Shown one piece after another: positions 33,343 to 41,959 of a DNA stretch of 64,000 nucleotides (the stretch's first letter is position 1; each line of letters begins with the position of its first letter). This stretch comes from Trueperaceae bacterium. Lineage in GTDB: Bacteria > Deinococcota > Deinococci > Deinococcales > Trueperaceae. The position numbers and the translations under genes were made by a program. The DNA lies in the NCBI GenBank assembly GCA_011389865.1, contig JAABTL010000003.1, forward strand, positions 85,931 through 149,930. The letters run 5' to 3'. Below the pieces are notes generated by a model. It was not told the origin of the DNA. It saw nothing but the letters and a program-made list of their open reading frames with translations, and did not search any database.

Positions 33343-35124
33343 GTGCACGGCGCGACGATGATGCTGACGATCCTGGGCGTCGGGCTGGCGAGCCAATGGC
33401 TCGCCTGGCGGCTGCGGCTGCCCGCGATCGTCGTCCTGATCGCGTCCGGCTTCGTGCTGGGTCCGCTGACCGGGGTCATCGACCTCGGGCCCGACCGGGC
33501 CGCGCTGGCCGAGTGGATCGGCCTCGGCGTGGCCATCATCCTCTTCGAGGGCGGCATGGACCTGCGGCTCAGCGAACTGCGCCGCGTGGGGCACGGCGTC
33601 GGCCGCCTGACGGTCCTCGGGCCGCCCCTGGCCTGGCTCTTCGGCGCCCTCGCCGCCCATTACCTGGGGGGCCTCTCGTGGCCCGTCGCCTGGGTCCTCG
33701 GCGCCATCCTCGTGGTGACGGGCCCTACCGTCATCCTGCCGCTCATCCGCCAGGCCCGCCTCAACAAGCGCTCCGCGGCGCTGCTCAAGTGGGAGGGCAT
33801 CGTCAACGACCCGATCGGTGTCTTGCTCGCGGTGCTGACCTTCCAGTACTTCACGTCGGCCGGTGCCGGATGGGGCGACACCGCCTCGAGCCTGGGGCGC
33901 GCTCTTCTCGCGGCGGCCCTGCTCGGCGGCGTCGGCGGCTGGGCGACGGGCTGGGCGTTCCGCCGCGGCCTCGTGCCCGAGCACCTCAAGCCGCCGCTGC
34001 TCACGGTGCTGGTGCTGGCGGTCTATTGGCTGAGCAACCTCTTCCAGCACGAGGCCGGCCTCCTCAGCGTCACCGCCATGGGGCTGGTGATCGGCAACAT
34101 GCGGCTGGTCGAGCGCGATTCCCTGCGGCACTTCAAGGAGAACCTCACCGTCGTGCTGCTGTCGGTCCTGTTCATCGTCATCCCGTCGCAGCTCGAGCTC
34201 GAGCAGTTCGCCCTGCTCGACGTGCACGCCATCGCGTTCGTCGCGGCCGTCCTGTTGCTCGTCCGGCCGCTCGCCATCGCGCTGGCCACGGTGGGCGCGC
34301 CGGTGCGCCGCGAGGACAAGCAGCTGCTCGGCTGGATCGCCCCCCGCGGCATCGTGGCGGCGGCGACGGCGAGCATCTTCGGGCCGGCGCTGCTGGACGC
34401 CGGCTACACGGACGCCGAGCGGCTGCTGCCGCTGGTGTTCGTCATCATCGTCGCGACGGTGCTGGCGCACGGTCTGACGATCGGGCCGCTCACCCGGCGC
34501 TTGGGCCTGTCCGCGCAGGACAGCGAAGGCGTGCTCATCGTGGGCGCGTCGCGCTGGACGCTCGCGCTGGTCGAGGCCCTGCGGCGCCTCGACATCGACG
34601 TGCTGGTCGCGGACGGCGCCTATGCCCGCCTCGGTGCCTTCCGCATGGCCGAGATCCCGACCTACTACGGTGAGGTGCTCTCCGAGCACGCGGAGGACGA
34701 GCTCGAGACCCAGCACTTGCGGCACCTGCTGTGCGCGACCTCGAACGACTTCTACAACGCGCTCGTCTGCCGTGCCTGGGGCCCGGCCTTCGGTCGTCAC
34801 CGGACGTTCCAGCTGGCCACCCACCAGGAGTCGAACCGCAGCGAGCGGCGCATGACCCTGCAGCAGCGCGGCTACCTCGCGTTCGACGCGGCCGCCAACT
34901 ACGAGACGCTCGAGGCGCGCCTCGATGGCGGCTGGACGGTGCAGACCAAACGCCTCAGCGAACGGTACGGCCTGAAGGAGCTCGAGGAGCGCCTGGGCAA
35001 GCGCGGGCACGACTGGGTGCTGATCGGCGGCCTTTCCGCGGACGGCGCGTTCTCGCTGCACGCGGTCGAGCGGCCCATCGCGCCGGGTCCCGGGTGGTCG
35101 GTCATCGTGTTCGCACCCGCGTAG
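33343..35124 (+). CDS. NhaP/CPA1-type cation:proton antiporter with C-terminal nucleotide-binding-like domain
   Basis: This 593-residue protein has about 12 helices. CPA1 motifs are present: ILFEGGMDLRLSEL, GPTVILPLIRQARLNK and EGIVNDPIGVLLAVLTF, where the ND pair is the ion site. After the membrane part (about residue 390) comes a cytoplasmic domain starting GVLIVGASRWTLALVEALRRL, which resembles a TrkA-N fold with a degenerate Gly motif and may sense a nucleotide. It exchanges Na+ or K+ for protons. The leaderless-type GTG start is supported by TAGGCT. Confidence 0.88.
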   Translation: MHGATMMLTILGVGLASQWLAWRLRLPAIVVLIASGFVLGPLTGVIDLGPDRAALAEWIGLGVAIILFEGGMDLRLSELRRVGHGVGRLTVLGPPLAWLFGALAAHYLGGLSWPVAWVLGAILVVTGPTVILPLIRQARLNKRSAALLKWEGIVNDPIGVLLAVLTFQYFTSAGAGWGDTASSLGRALLAAALLGGVGGWATGWAFRRGLVPEHLKPPLLTVLVLAVYWLSNLFQHEAGLLSVTAMGLVIGNMRLVERDSLRHFKENLTVVLLSVLFIVIPSQLELEQFALLDVHAIAFVAAVLLLVRPLAIALATVGAPVRREDKQLLGWIAPRGIVAAATASIFGPALLDAGYTDAERLLPLVFVIIVATVLAHGLTIGPLTRRLGLSAQDSEGVLIVGASRWTLALVEALRRLDIDVLVADGAYARLGAFRMAEIPTYYGEVLSEHAEDELETQHLRHLLCATSNDFYNALVCRAWGPAFGRHRTFQLATHQESNRSERRMTLQQRGYLAFDAAANYETLEARLDGGWTVQTKRLSERYGLKELEERLGKRGHDWVLIGGLSADGAFSLHAVERPIAPGPGWSVIVFAPA

Positions 35125-35142
35125 GGCGGGCCGCCCGGTCGC

Positions 35143-35148
35143 TATCAT
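35143..35148 (+). promoter_or_regulatory. -10 element TATCAT of the fba gene
   Basis: The context GCTATCATGGGGGC matches other -10 boxes here. Transcription would begin near 35155, three bases before a leader hairpin. Confidence 0.5.
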
Positions 35149-35157
35149 GGGGGCTTG

Positions 35158-35183
35158 GGGGCGCGGCCCCGGTTTCGCGCCCC
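35158..35183 (+). promoter_or_regulatory. Hairpin at the 5' end of the fba mRNA leader
   Basis: GGGGCGCG (35158-35165) pairs with CGCGCCCC (35176-35183), eight pairs with a 10-base loop, directly before the ribosome site GGGAGG at 35184-35189. A 5'-terminal hairpin may protect the mRNA or modulate access to the ribosome site. Confidence 0.45.
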
Positions 35184-35197
35184 GGGAGGAGCGAGCC

Positions 35198-36250
35198 ATG
35201 GAACGCGACGACCCTCGTACCGACGACCTCTGGAGCACCGCCCAGGCCATGGTGGCCGAGGGGAAGGGCATCCTCGCTGCGGACGAGAGCACCGGCACGA
35301 TCGCCAAGCGCCTCGCTTCCATCGGCACGGAGAACACCGAGGACAACCGCCGCGACTACCGCGAGCTGCTGTTCCGCACGGAGGGCTTCGAGCGCTACGT
35401 CAGCGGCGTCATCCTGTTCGACGAGACCCTGCGGCAGCGGGCGGTCGACGGCACGCCGCTGGTCGACCTGCTGACGGCCGTCGGGGTGATCCCGGGCATC
35501 AAGGTCGACGCCGGCGCCAAGCCCTTGGCGGGCGCACCCGAAGAGACGGTGACGGAGGGGTTGGACGGCCTCCGTGGGCGGCTGGCGGAGTACCGCGAGC
35601 TGGGTGCGCGCTTCGCCAAGTGGCGGGCGGTGCTGCACATCGGCGACGGCCGCCCGACGGGTTACGCGATCGACGTCAACGCGCACGCGTTGGCCCGCTA
35701 CGCCGCGCTGTGCCAGGAGGAGGGCCTCGTGCCGATCGTGGAGCCCGAGGTGCTGATGGACGGCGACCACGACATCGAGGCGTGCTTCGACGCCACCGAG
35801 GCGACCCTGCGCGAGGTCTTCTACCAGCTCGGTCACCAGGGCGTGGCCCTGGAGGGGATGGTGCTCAAGCCGAACATGGTGCTGTCGGGCAAGTCGGCGA
35901 GTGAGCGCGCGACGCCCGAGGAGGTGGCCGAGATGACGCTGGCGTGCTTCCTGCAGACGGTGCCGGCGGCCGTCCCCGGCATCGCCTTCCTCTCTGGTGG
36001 GCAGGGCGACGAGGAGTCCACCCGCAACCTCGACGCGATCAACCGGCTGGCCAACGACACCGGCGCCCCTTGGGAGCTCACGTTCTCGTACGGTCGCGGC
36101 CTGCAGGCCGCCCCGCTGCAGGCATGGGGCGGGAAGCCGGAGAACGTGACTGCCGCCCAGCGCGCCTTCCGCCACCGCGCCCGCATGGTCGCCGCCGCGC
36201 GCATGGGGGCGTACGAGCCGGAGATGGAGGAGGAGGCGTCCGGGTCCTGA
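35198..36250 (+). CDS. fba: Class I fructose-bisphosphate aldolase
   Basis: This 350-residue enzyme has class I family signatures: GKGILAADESTGTIAKRLASI near the N-terminus, GVILFDETLRQ, GIKVDAG and the Schiff-base Lys in GMVLKPNMVLSG, then FLSGGQGDEESTRNLDAIN. It cleaves fructose-1,6-bisphosphate without a metal. Eukaryote-like class I aldolases of this length occur in only some bacteria. ATG at 35198 follows GGGAGGAGCGAGCC. No class II enzyme is visible in the window. Confidence 0.92.
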   Translation: MERDDPRTDDLWSTAQAMVAEGKGILAADESTGTIAKRLASIGTENTEDNRRDYRELLFRTEGFERYVSGVILFDETLRQRAVDGTPLVDLLTAVGVIPGIKVDAGAKPLAGAPEETVTEGLDGLRGRLAEYRELGARFAKWRAVLHIGDGRPTGYAIDVNAHALARYAALCQEEGLVPIVEPEVLMDGDHDIEACFDATEATLREVFYQLGHQGVALEGMVLKPNMVLSGKSASERATPEEVAEMTLACFLQTVPAAVPGIAFLSGGQGDEESTRNLDAINRLANDTGAPWELTFSYGRGLQAAPLQAWGGKPENVTAAQRAFRHRARMVAAARMGAYEPEMEEEASGS

Positions 36251-36262
36251 CCGCGGTCGATC

Positions 36263-36279
36263 CGCGGCGGCCCGCCGCG
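36263..36279 (+). terminator. Short GC hairpin after fba
   Basis: CGCGGCGG (36263-36270) and CCGCCGCG (36272-36279) are complementary; in RNA the inner pairs would open to form the loop. It lies 13 bases after the fba stop and just before the -10 box TATCCT at 36288-36293 of the next gene. Confidence 0.35.
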
Positions 36280-36359
36280 TCGTCGCGTATCCTCGTCACA
36301 TGCGCCGATCCGGCCGAGGCCGGCACGACCGGTGTTCACGTCGGCGATGAGGAGCAGAC

Positions 36360-36683
36360 ATGCCGAAGTTCATGTTCACGGGCGCCTACAGCACGCAGGG
36401 CCAGAACGGCATCCTCAAGGAGGGCGGCACGGCTCGCCGCGCGGCGGTGGCGGCGATCGTCGAGCGGGTGAAGGGGAAGGTCGAGTCGCACCACTTCGCG
36501 CTCGGCAGGAACGACTTCTACATCATCGCGGAGCTGCCGAGCAACGCCGCCGCCGCCGCGGTGGCCGCTACGATCTGCGCGTCGGGCGCGATCGCGGAAT
36601 TCGAGACCGTGGCGCTGCTCACCGGCGAGGACCTCGACGGCGCCGTCAAGCTGAGCCCGATCTACCGCGCGCCCGGGCGCTGA
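36360..36683 (+). CDS. GYD-domain protein
   Basis: This 107-residue protein matches the GYD domain family, small ferredoxin-like-fold proteins of unknown function: MPKFMFTGAYSTQGQNGILKEGG, then ALGRNDFYIIAELPSNAAAAAVA and CASGAIAEFETVALLT. TATCCT at 36288-36293 is a plausible -10 box. GATGAGGAG precedes the ATG. Confidence 0.85.
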   Translation: MPKFMFTGAYSTQGQNGILKEGGTARRAAVAAIVERVKGKVESHHFALGRNDFYIIAELPSNAAAAAVAATICASGAIAEFETVALLTGEDLDGAVKLSPIYRAPGR

Positions 36684-36718
36684 GGGAGGCTCGGACCGGC
36701 GGCCGGCACCAGCGGGGG

Positions 36719-36724
36719 TATGCT
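36719..36724 (+). promoter_or_regulatory. -10 element TATGCT of the cupin gene
   Basis: TATGCT gives a transcript start near 36731 and a leader of about 105 bases before the ATG at 36836. No clear -35 is seen. Confidence 0.4.
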
Positions 36725-36835
36725 GTGGGCGTCAGATCAGTCCGCACGGCCCGCTCGGGCGCGGCATCGTGGCCGATCCTCGACCCTGGATGCACGTCCC
36801 GCGCGGGTGCGCCCGCGGAAGCCCAGGAGGCGATC

Positions 36836-37222
36836 ATGGCCGGTTACACCACCAACATCGAGACCGACACCCTGAAGAACGGCGACTTCCGCCGCGTGCT
36901 CTACACCGCCGAGAACCTGCAGCTCGTGCTCATGACGCTGCAGCCGGGCGAGAACATCGGTATGGAGACCCACGAGCACGGTGACCAGTTCTTCCGGGTC
37001 GAGGCGGGCGAGGGCGAGGCGATCCTCGACGGCGAGCACCACCCGCTGTCCGACGGCGTGGTGGTCGTCATCCCGGCCGGCACCGAGCACGACATCGTCA
37101 ACACCTCGAACAGCGAGGCGCTGAAGGTGTACACGATCTACACCCCGCCCGAGCATCCGGACGGCACCGTCCACGCCAACAAGGCCGAGGCCGACGCCTA
37201 CGAGGAGGCGCACGGGCACTGA
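36836..37222 (+). CDS. Cupin-domain protein
   Basis: This 128-residue single-domain cupin has motif 1, GMETHEHGDQFFRVEAGEGEA, with His-x-His and Glu metal ligands, and motif 2, VVIPAGTEHDIVNTS. Small cupins of this group are often called mannose-6-phosphate-isomerase-like, but no substrate is known. AGGAGG precedes the ATG at 36836; the longer frame is a shadow. Confidence 0.85.
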   Translation: MAGYTTNIETDTLKNGDFRRVLYTAENLQLVLMTLQPGENIGMETHEHGDQFFRVEAGEGEAILDGEHHPLSDGVVVVIPAGTEHDIVNTSNSEALKVYTIYTPPEHPDGTVHANKAEADAYEEAHGH

Positions 37223-37240
37223 GGCGCGGGGGTTCGCGCC
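37223..37240. terminator. Hairpin between convergent cupin and BTAD genes
   Basis: GGCGCG (37223-37228) pairs with CGCGCC (37235-37240) around loop GGGGTT, starting one base after the cupin stop. It could serve both converging transcripts; there is no T-run. Confidence 0.4.
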
Positions 37241-37258
37241 CCACGCGGTTCCTGGGGT

Positions 37259-40200
37259 TCAGGCCCCCGCCCGGCGCTCGAACGCGATGGCGCCCTGCCG
37301 CCGCGCGACGCGGCGGGCGCGCTCGCGGCAGGTGTGTGCGGCGCTGGGGCGCATACCCGGTAGGGCCCGCAGAAGGTCGCCCGAGACGCGCCAGGCCTCG
37401 GCTTGGAACCACGTCTCGCCGCTGCGGGCGGCCTCGGCCAGCGCCTCCGTGACCGCCGCGAGCCCGCTCTCGACGCGGCCGGCGGCGCCGCAGGCGTCGG
37501 CGTAGAAGGTGAGGAAGCCAGGCCGGTTGAGGGCCGTGCCCGCCGCGCGGTAGGCGTCGATCGCGTCGCGCATGGGCCGCAGCCACGACGCCGCGTCGCC
37601 GTCGGCCGCGGCATCGTGAACGCCGGTCTGGTGCAGGAAGAAGGTCGCGGCCAGGCGGAACGCGCCGAGGCCGTGGGTCCCGGCCGTGTCGCCGAGATCG
37701 CGGGCGAACCGGCGGGTGGCCTCGGGGTCGCCGCGGGTGGCGGCGCGCCAGCAGTTGCGGCCCAGGACGTAGCAGGTCGTCATGGGGTGATCGACGCGCT
37801 CGGCCAGCGCGATGGCCTCGGCGCCGCGGTCCTCCGCTTCATCGGGCAGCCCGAGGATGTACAGACACTCCGCGAGGTACGCCAGCGCCACGGCCGCGGG
37901 GGCCATGCCGAAGCGTTGCGCGAGCTCGCGCTGCAGGCCGAGGTCCGGGTGGACGCTCGCCGCCTCGAACACGTCTCGGGCCTGAGCGAATCGGCCCTGG
38001 TAGAAAGGGCTGATCCTGAACGGCGTCAGCGCGAGCAGCATCGGATCGCGGGATCGCGTTGCGAGCCGCTCCATCCGCTCGGCCAGCGCGTCGACCTGGG
38101 CGTGCTCGGAGCGACCGATGCGGAACAGCGTCAGGGGCCACAGGGCGGCCACGAGTTGTGCGTCGTCCTCGAGGCCGGCCAGCAACTCCTGCGCACGCGC
38201 GTACGCGGCCTCGAGCTCCGGCGGCGCCCAGCCCTTGGCGGCCGTGAGCGGTGGGCCCAGCGCCAGCTGTAGCGCGAGCTCTCGGCGGTCCCGCACCGGG
38301 GTCGCGGGGAGCGACTGCAGCAGCCGCAGCGCGGTCTGCAGATGGGCGACCGCCTCGCCGTTGGCAGACAGGCGGGCCGCGTGCCGTGCGGCGCCGGCGA
38401 AGTGCTCGATCGCCTCGTCGAGCTGGCCGGCGGCCTCGAAGTGGCGTGCCAGCACGAGGGCGGCCTCGGCCCGGCACTCTGGATCGGCCGGTAGCGCTGC
38501 CAGCAGGGCGCGAGCGACCTGCGCGTGCAGGCGTGCGCGCTCCACCTCGTCTAGGCGCTGATGGAGGAACGACTGGAACAGTCCGTGCCGGAAGCGGTAG
38601 CCCGCGACCGGACGCCCGTCGGCGTCGAGCCAGGTGGTCGCCGTCACCAGGCGGTGCTGCCGCCCCGCCTCACGGCTCAGCAGGTCGCAGGCGTCGGCCA
38701 GCGGTCGATCGGTCACGGCGGCGGCCACCGCGGCGGTGAACGCCTCCCCCTCGACGCTGCCGGCCGTCAGCAGTTCGGCGCATGGCGGCGACAGGTGCCC
38801 GATGCGGCGCGCGATGACGGCCTCGACCCGCGCGGGCAGCGCATCCCAGTCGAGGCCGGGCCGCGCGGTCCAGCGGCCCTCAGCATCCCGCCGCAGGTCG
38901 CCGCGCAGCTGCATGCCGCGCAGCAGCTCCACCGTGAAGAGCGGGTTGCCGGCGGTCAATCCGTGGAGGCGCGCGCGGAAACCGTCGCCCAGGTCGTTCG
39001 GCTCGAGGTCGAGCAGGGCGTCGACGAACGCCCGTCCGGCGCCGCCGGTCAGGTCGATCCGCCCGCCGCCGCCGCGGGCGAGCAGCTCCTCGACGACGTC
39101 GAGCAGCGGCCGGACCTCGCCGGGTGCGGGCCGCGCCGCGTCCTCCTCGCGGTAGGCGCCCAGCAGCAGGCAGCGCCGCTCGCCGAGTCCGCGCGCCAGG
39201 TGGAAGAGCAGGTCGATCGACGCCGGGTCGATCCACTGCAGGTCGTCCAGCAACAGCAGGAGCGGTCGGTGGTAGGCGAGTTCCCCCAGCACTGCCGTGA
39301 GCTGTGCGAACAGCGCGCCCTGAGGGCGGGGCCCGGTCGGGGGCGCATCCGCCCTTTGCCCGAGTTCTTCGAGACGCCGGAGCTGCTCGCCGCTCACCCC
39401 GCCGTGGCGGCGGGCGAAGGCGAGCAAGGAGCGGCCCGAGACGAAACGGTCGACGAGGTCGGGGCCGTGGTCCAGCAGCGAGGCGACGGTGGCCGGCAGT
39501 CGCCGCCACAGCCTGCGCGCGGAGTCGCTGCCGCTGGCGCGGGCGGCCGGCGGGGCCTCGGCCTCGCCGGTCAACATCCGCAGCGCCTGACGGAACGGCT
39601 CGAACGGGTCGCCGCGGCCGGTGACGGCGCTACACGAGCCCCACAGGACCACGAGCTGCGGGTCGTCGGCGAGAGCGCGTCGGGTGAACTCCGCCAGCAG
39701 GGCGGTCTTGCCGCTGCCCGGTTCGCCGGTGACGAAGAGGGCCGCGCCGCGCCCCTCCGCGGCCGCCGCCAGCGCCGCGCGCAGCGAGGCCAGCTCGCCG
39801 CCGCGGGCGACGAACGGCTCGGCGTTCGAGGGCGGCGAGGTCGCCAGGCCCGGCCATGCGGGCGCCTCCGGATCCGCCGTGCCGGACGCGCCCGCCCCGG
39901 CCCGGATCGCGTCGGCCAGGTCGGTCGTCGCGGCTTCCGGCTCGGCGCCCAGGTCCGTGGCCAGTGCGCGGCGGCAGGTCTCGTACTGGACGAGCGCCGC
40001 CGACCGGCGGCCTTGTCGGAGCAGCACGCGCATGAGATGCCGGTGCCCGGCCTCGTCCCACGGCTCGAGATCGACCCAGCGGGTGGCGGCCGCCGCGGCG
40101 GCGGCGTCGTCGCCGACCAGGGCCTGCGCCAGCGCGAGCAGCCTCGCAGCGCGGGTCGCCTCGCGCCGCAGTTCCTCGCGCGTGTGGGACAGCCACGCGT

Positions 40201-40663
40201 CGAACGGCGGGCTGTCGAGCGCGAAGCCCTGGAGGAAGTCGCCGCGGACGAGCGCCAGCGCCCGCGTCAGGCGCTCGAGGGCGGCAGCCTCGGTCGCGCC
40301 CTCCGCGGTCGCGTCGGCGGACGGTAGCAGGGCCCGGAAGTCCTCGACGTCGACCCAGCGGTCGGTGGAGGCGGACGCCATGATCGTGGTGTCGGTCTGC
40401 GTCAGGAAGGAGTCCGCCGCCGGCGCGTCGTCGACGACGCGGTGGAGGTTCGACAGGGCGTTGCGCAGGTTCGCGCGCGCCGTCCGCTCGGGGTGGTCGG
40501 TCCACAGGAGGTCGGCCAGCGTCGTCCGCGGCCAGGGGCGGTCCGGATGGACGGCCAGGTAGGCGAGCAGCGCCCGCACCTTGTCGGAGCGGAAGCCGTG
40601 CAGCGGCATGCCGTTGCGTTCGGCGACAAAGGGGCCGAAGAAGCGGAACGACCAGCGCGGCAC
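37259..40663 (-). CDS. Large BTAD/AAA-ATPase/TPR transcriptional regulator, locus B
   Basis: This 1134-residue regulator matches the protein at 18888-22325 along its entire length. It has a winged helix (GFRSDKVRALLAYLAVHPDR), a BTAD, an ATPase with Walker A GEPGSGKT (residue about 311) and Walker B LLLLLDDLQWID (about 473), and a C-terminal TPR region with identical blocks such as LGPPLTAAKGWAPPELE and DHPMTTCY. The start is GTG at 40663 with GAAGGGG upstream. It is divergent from the one-helix membrane protein and secreted paralogue, the same layout as locus A. Confidence 0.88.
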   Translation of the reverse strand: MPRWSFRFFGPFVAERNGMPLHGFRSDKVRALLAYLAVHPDRPWPRTTLADLLWTDHPERTARANLRNALSNLHRVVDDAPAADSFLTQTDTTIMASASTDRWVDVEDFRALLPSADATAEGATEAAALERLTRALALVRGDFLQGFALDSPPFDAWLSHTREELRREATRAARLLALAQALVGDDAAAAAAATRWVDLEPWDEAGHRHLMRVLLRQGRRSAALVQYETCRRALATDLGAEPEAATTDLADAIRAGAGASGTADPEAPAWPGLATSPPSNAEPFVARGGELASLRAALAAAAEGRGAALFVTGEPGSGKTALLAEFTRRALADDPQLVVLWGSCSAVTGRGDPFEPFRQALRMLTGEAEAPPAARASGSDSARRLWRRLPATVASLLDHGPDLVDRFVSGRSLLAFARRHGGVSGEQLRRLEELGQRADAPPTGPRPQGALFAQLTAVLGELAYHRPLLLLLDDLQWIDPASIDLLFHLARGLGERRCLLLGAYREEDAARPAPGEVRPLLDVVEELLARGGGGRIDLTGGAGRAFVDALLDLEPNDLGDGFRARLHGLTAGNPLFTVELLRGMQLRGDLRRDAEGRWTARPGLDWDALPARVEAVIARRIGHLSPPCAELLTAGSVEGEAFTAAVAAAVTDRPLADACDLLSREAGRQHRLVTATTWLDADGRPVAGYRFRHGLFQSFLHQRLDEVERARLHAQVARALLAALPADPECRAEAALVLARHFEAAGQLDEAIEHFAGAARHAARLSANGEAVAHLQTALRLLQSLPATPVRDRRELALQLALGPPLTAAKGWAPPELEAAYARAQELLAGLEDDAQLVAALWPLTLFRIGRSEHAQVDALAERMERLATRSRDPMLLALTPFRISPFYQGRFAQARDVFEAASVHPDLGLQRELAQRFGMAPAAVALAYLAECLYILGLPDEAEDRGAEAIALAERVDHPMTTCYVLGRNCWRAATRGDPEATRRFARDLGDTAGTHGLGAFRLAATFFLHQTGVHDAAADGDAASWLRPMRDAIDAYRAAGTALNRPGFLTFYADACGAAGRVESGLAAVTEALAEAARSGETWFQAEAWRVSGDLLRALPGMRPSAAHTCRERARRVARRQGAIAFERRAGA

Positions 40664-40851
40664 GGGCGCTCACCCCTTCGCCCGGCGAGCGGGCCGGCCG
40701 GGCACGGTCGGCTTCGGCAGCACCGCGTCGCACCCTGCGGCCCGCGCGCTGCGGGTCGCGTCCGGAAGCGACCACCACCGACGCTTCCATCCTAAAGGCA
40801 CCCGCGGCACGCCATCGCGACCTCTCCATGTGCATGCCCAGGCTCGTCCTG

Positions 40852-40877
40852 CACGCGGCGTCCACGTTCCTGGTGCG
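40852..40877. promoter_or_regulatory. 11-bp phased CACG repeats in the locus B divergent promoter region
   Basis: CACG at 40852-40855 and 40863-40866, followed in phase by TGCG at 40874-40877, are spaced 11 bases apart. In the orientation of the membrane-protein gene, TCCACGTTC (40861-40869) is identical to a segment of the locus A repeat region (minus strand, 18719-18711). It lies 34-59 bases upstream of the membrane-protein ATG. Confidence 0.45.
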
Positions 40878-40910
40878 GCCCGCGAGGACGATGGGTTGGG
40901 AGGACGGCGG

Positions 40911-41138
40911 ATGACGGCGATGACGATCGGGCGGTTCGCGGCCATGGGCGTTGGGCTCGGCGCGCTGCTCCTCCTCGCGCTGGGCCTTCGGGCGGTGGTG
41001 CGGCGCCGGCGCGCGCCCGGGCGGCACCATCGCGGCTCTGACGCGCCCGTCGGCTCCGCGGGTGAACGCGACGCCGATGCGGCCGTCAGCGAGCGGTCCG
41101 AGGGGGGGTGGAGCCTCGACCTCAAGGACGAGCCGTGA
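40911..41138 (+). CDS. Small one-helix membrane protein with GWSLDLKDEP tail (locus B)
   Basis: This 75-residue protein has one N-terminal membrane helix (FAAMGVGLGALLLLALGLRAVV), a basic RRRR stop-transfer segment and a polar cytoplasmic stretch ending EGGWSLDLKDEP. That tail matches the end of the six-helix protein at 18073-18657, while the rest is unrelated. The ATG follows GGGAGGACGGCGG. It is followed after 60 bases by the secreted protein and is divergent from the BTAD regulator. Function unknown. Confidence 0.6.
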   Translation: MTAMTIGRFAAMGVGLGALLLLALGLRAVVRRRRAPGRHHRGSDAPVGSAGERDADAAVSERSEGGWSLDLKDEP

Positions 41139-41198
41139 ACGCCAGACGCGTCTTGACCGTCGGCGACGCCGTCGCCGGCGGACCAACGGAGGTTGGCC

Positions 41199-41759
41199 AT
41201 GCAACGGTGGAACTGGATGCGAGGGGCGCTCGTGATGGCGCTGGCGTTGGGGGTCGGAGCGGCCCTGTTGGCCGTGGTGGCCGAGGCCCAGGCCGAGGAG
41301 TTCGAGACGTCCGAGGTGACGATGATCGCCTGCCGCATCGTCTCCGACGAGATGGTCATGGACGACGGCGCGGTCCACATCCGGCGGCGGGTGCTGATCG
41401 CCAGGTTGCTGACGGACGATCCGTACATCGCCGGCACCGCCACCGTCGTCTCTAACATGGACTTCTTCCCGGCCACCGGCCGGGCCGTCCTGCAGGGGTT
41501 CATCGAGAACCGTCCCAACGCCGTCGACGGCTTCTGGTCGGGCACCTTCGCGATGGTGACGGACGAGGCCGGGCAGCGCGGCTGGCACGTGGCGCAGGGC
41601 AACGGGCCGGACCTGCTCGGCCTCTACTTCGAGGGCGAACTGCGGCAACTGCCGCCCCCGGTAGTCGCCGAGTACGCCTGGGCGTGCGGCGGCGAGGCGC
41701 CGATCTCCGGGTCGGTCGTCACGGGCAAGATGGCGCGGCTGCGGCCCGACGCCCCGTGA
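41199..41759 (+). CDS. Secreted protein of unknown function, locus B (paralogue of 17460-18014)
   Basis: This 186-residue protein has a signal peptide (RGALVMALALGVGAALLAVVAEAQA). Its mature part shares the pattern listed for the locus A protein: one N-terminal Cys, DDG-x-x-H-x-R-x-R, AGT-x-TV-x-S, DG-x-W-x-G-x-F-x-M, QGNGPDLLGLY, ACGG and RLRP near the end. ATG 41199 follows GGAGG with six bases between; a TTG at 41193 is also in frame. It is probably exported and disulfide-bonded. Confidence 0.7.
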   Translation: MQRWNWMRGALVMALALGVGAALLAVVAEAQAEEFETSEVTMIACRIVSDEMVMDDGAVHIRRRVLIARLLTDDPYIAGTATVVSNMDFFPATGRAVLQGFIENRPNAVDGFWSGTFAMVTDEAGQRGWHVAQGNGPDLLGLYFEGELRQLPPPVVAEYAWACGGEAPISGSVVTGKMARLRPDAP

Positions 41760-41773
41760 GCTGGTGAACCCTC

Positions 41774-41810
41774 TGCCGCCTCGGTGACGCGGACCGACGC
41801 CGAGGCGGCA
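41774..41810 (+). terminator. Terminator-like hairpin after the locus B secreted-protein gene
   Basis: TGCCGCCTCGG (41774-41784) pairs perfectly with CCGAGGCGGCA (41800-41810), 11 pairs with a 15-base loop. It begins 14 bases after the stop, matching the position of the hairpin behind the locus A secreted-protein gene. Confidence 0.55.
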
Positions 41811-41843
41811 CCGTCGTCTGGGTCGGCCGCTCCACGCTTTCGA

Positions 41844-41849
41844 TACGCT
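41844..41849 (+). promoter_or_regulatory. -10 element TACGCT upstream of the beta-propeller gene
   Basis: TTTCGATACGCTCGG contains a TAnnnT box. Transcription would start near 41856 and give a leader of about 104 bases before ATG 41960. Confidence 0.35.
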
Positions 41850-41959
41850 CGGCGGCGAAACTGAGTGGTGGAGCGCCCGTCATGCGGCTGCCGCTGGGAG
41901 GTGCGCCGATCTGCGGTCGTGTCGCCTCACCTGTCTCGTTCCGGGAACGGGAGGAAGTC

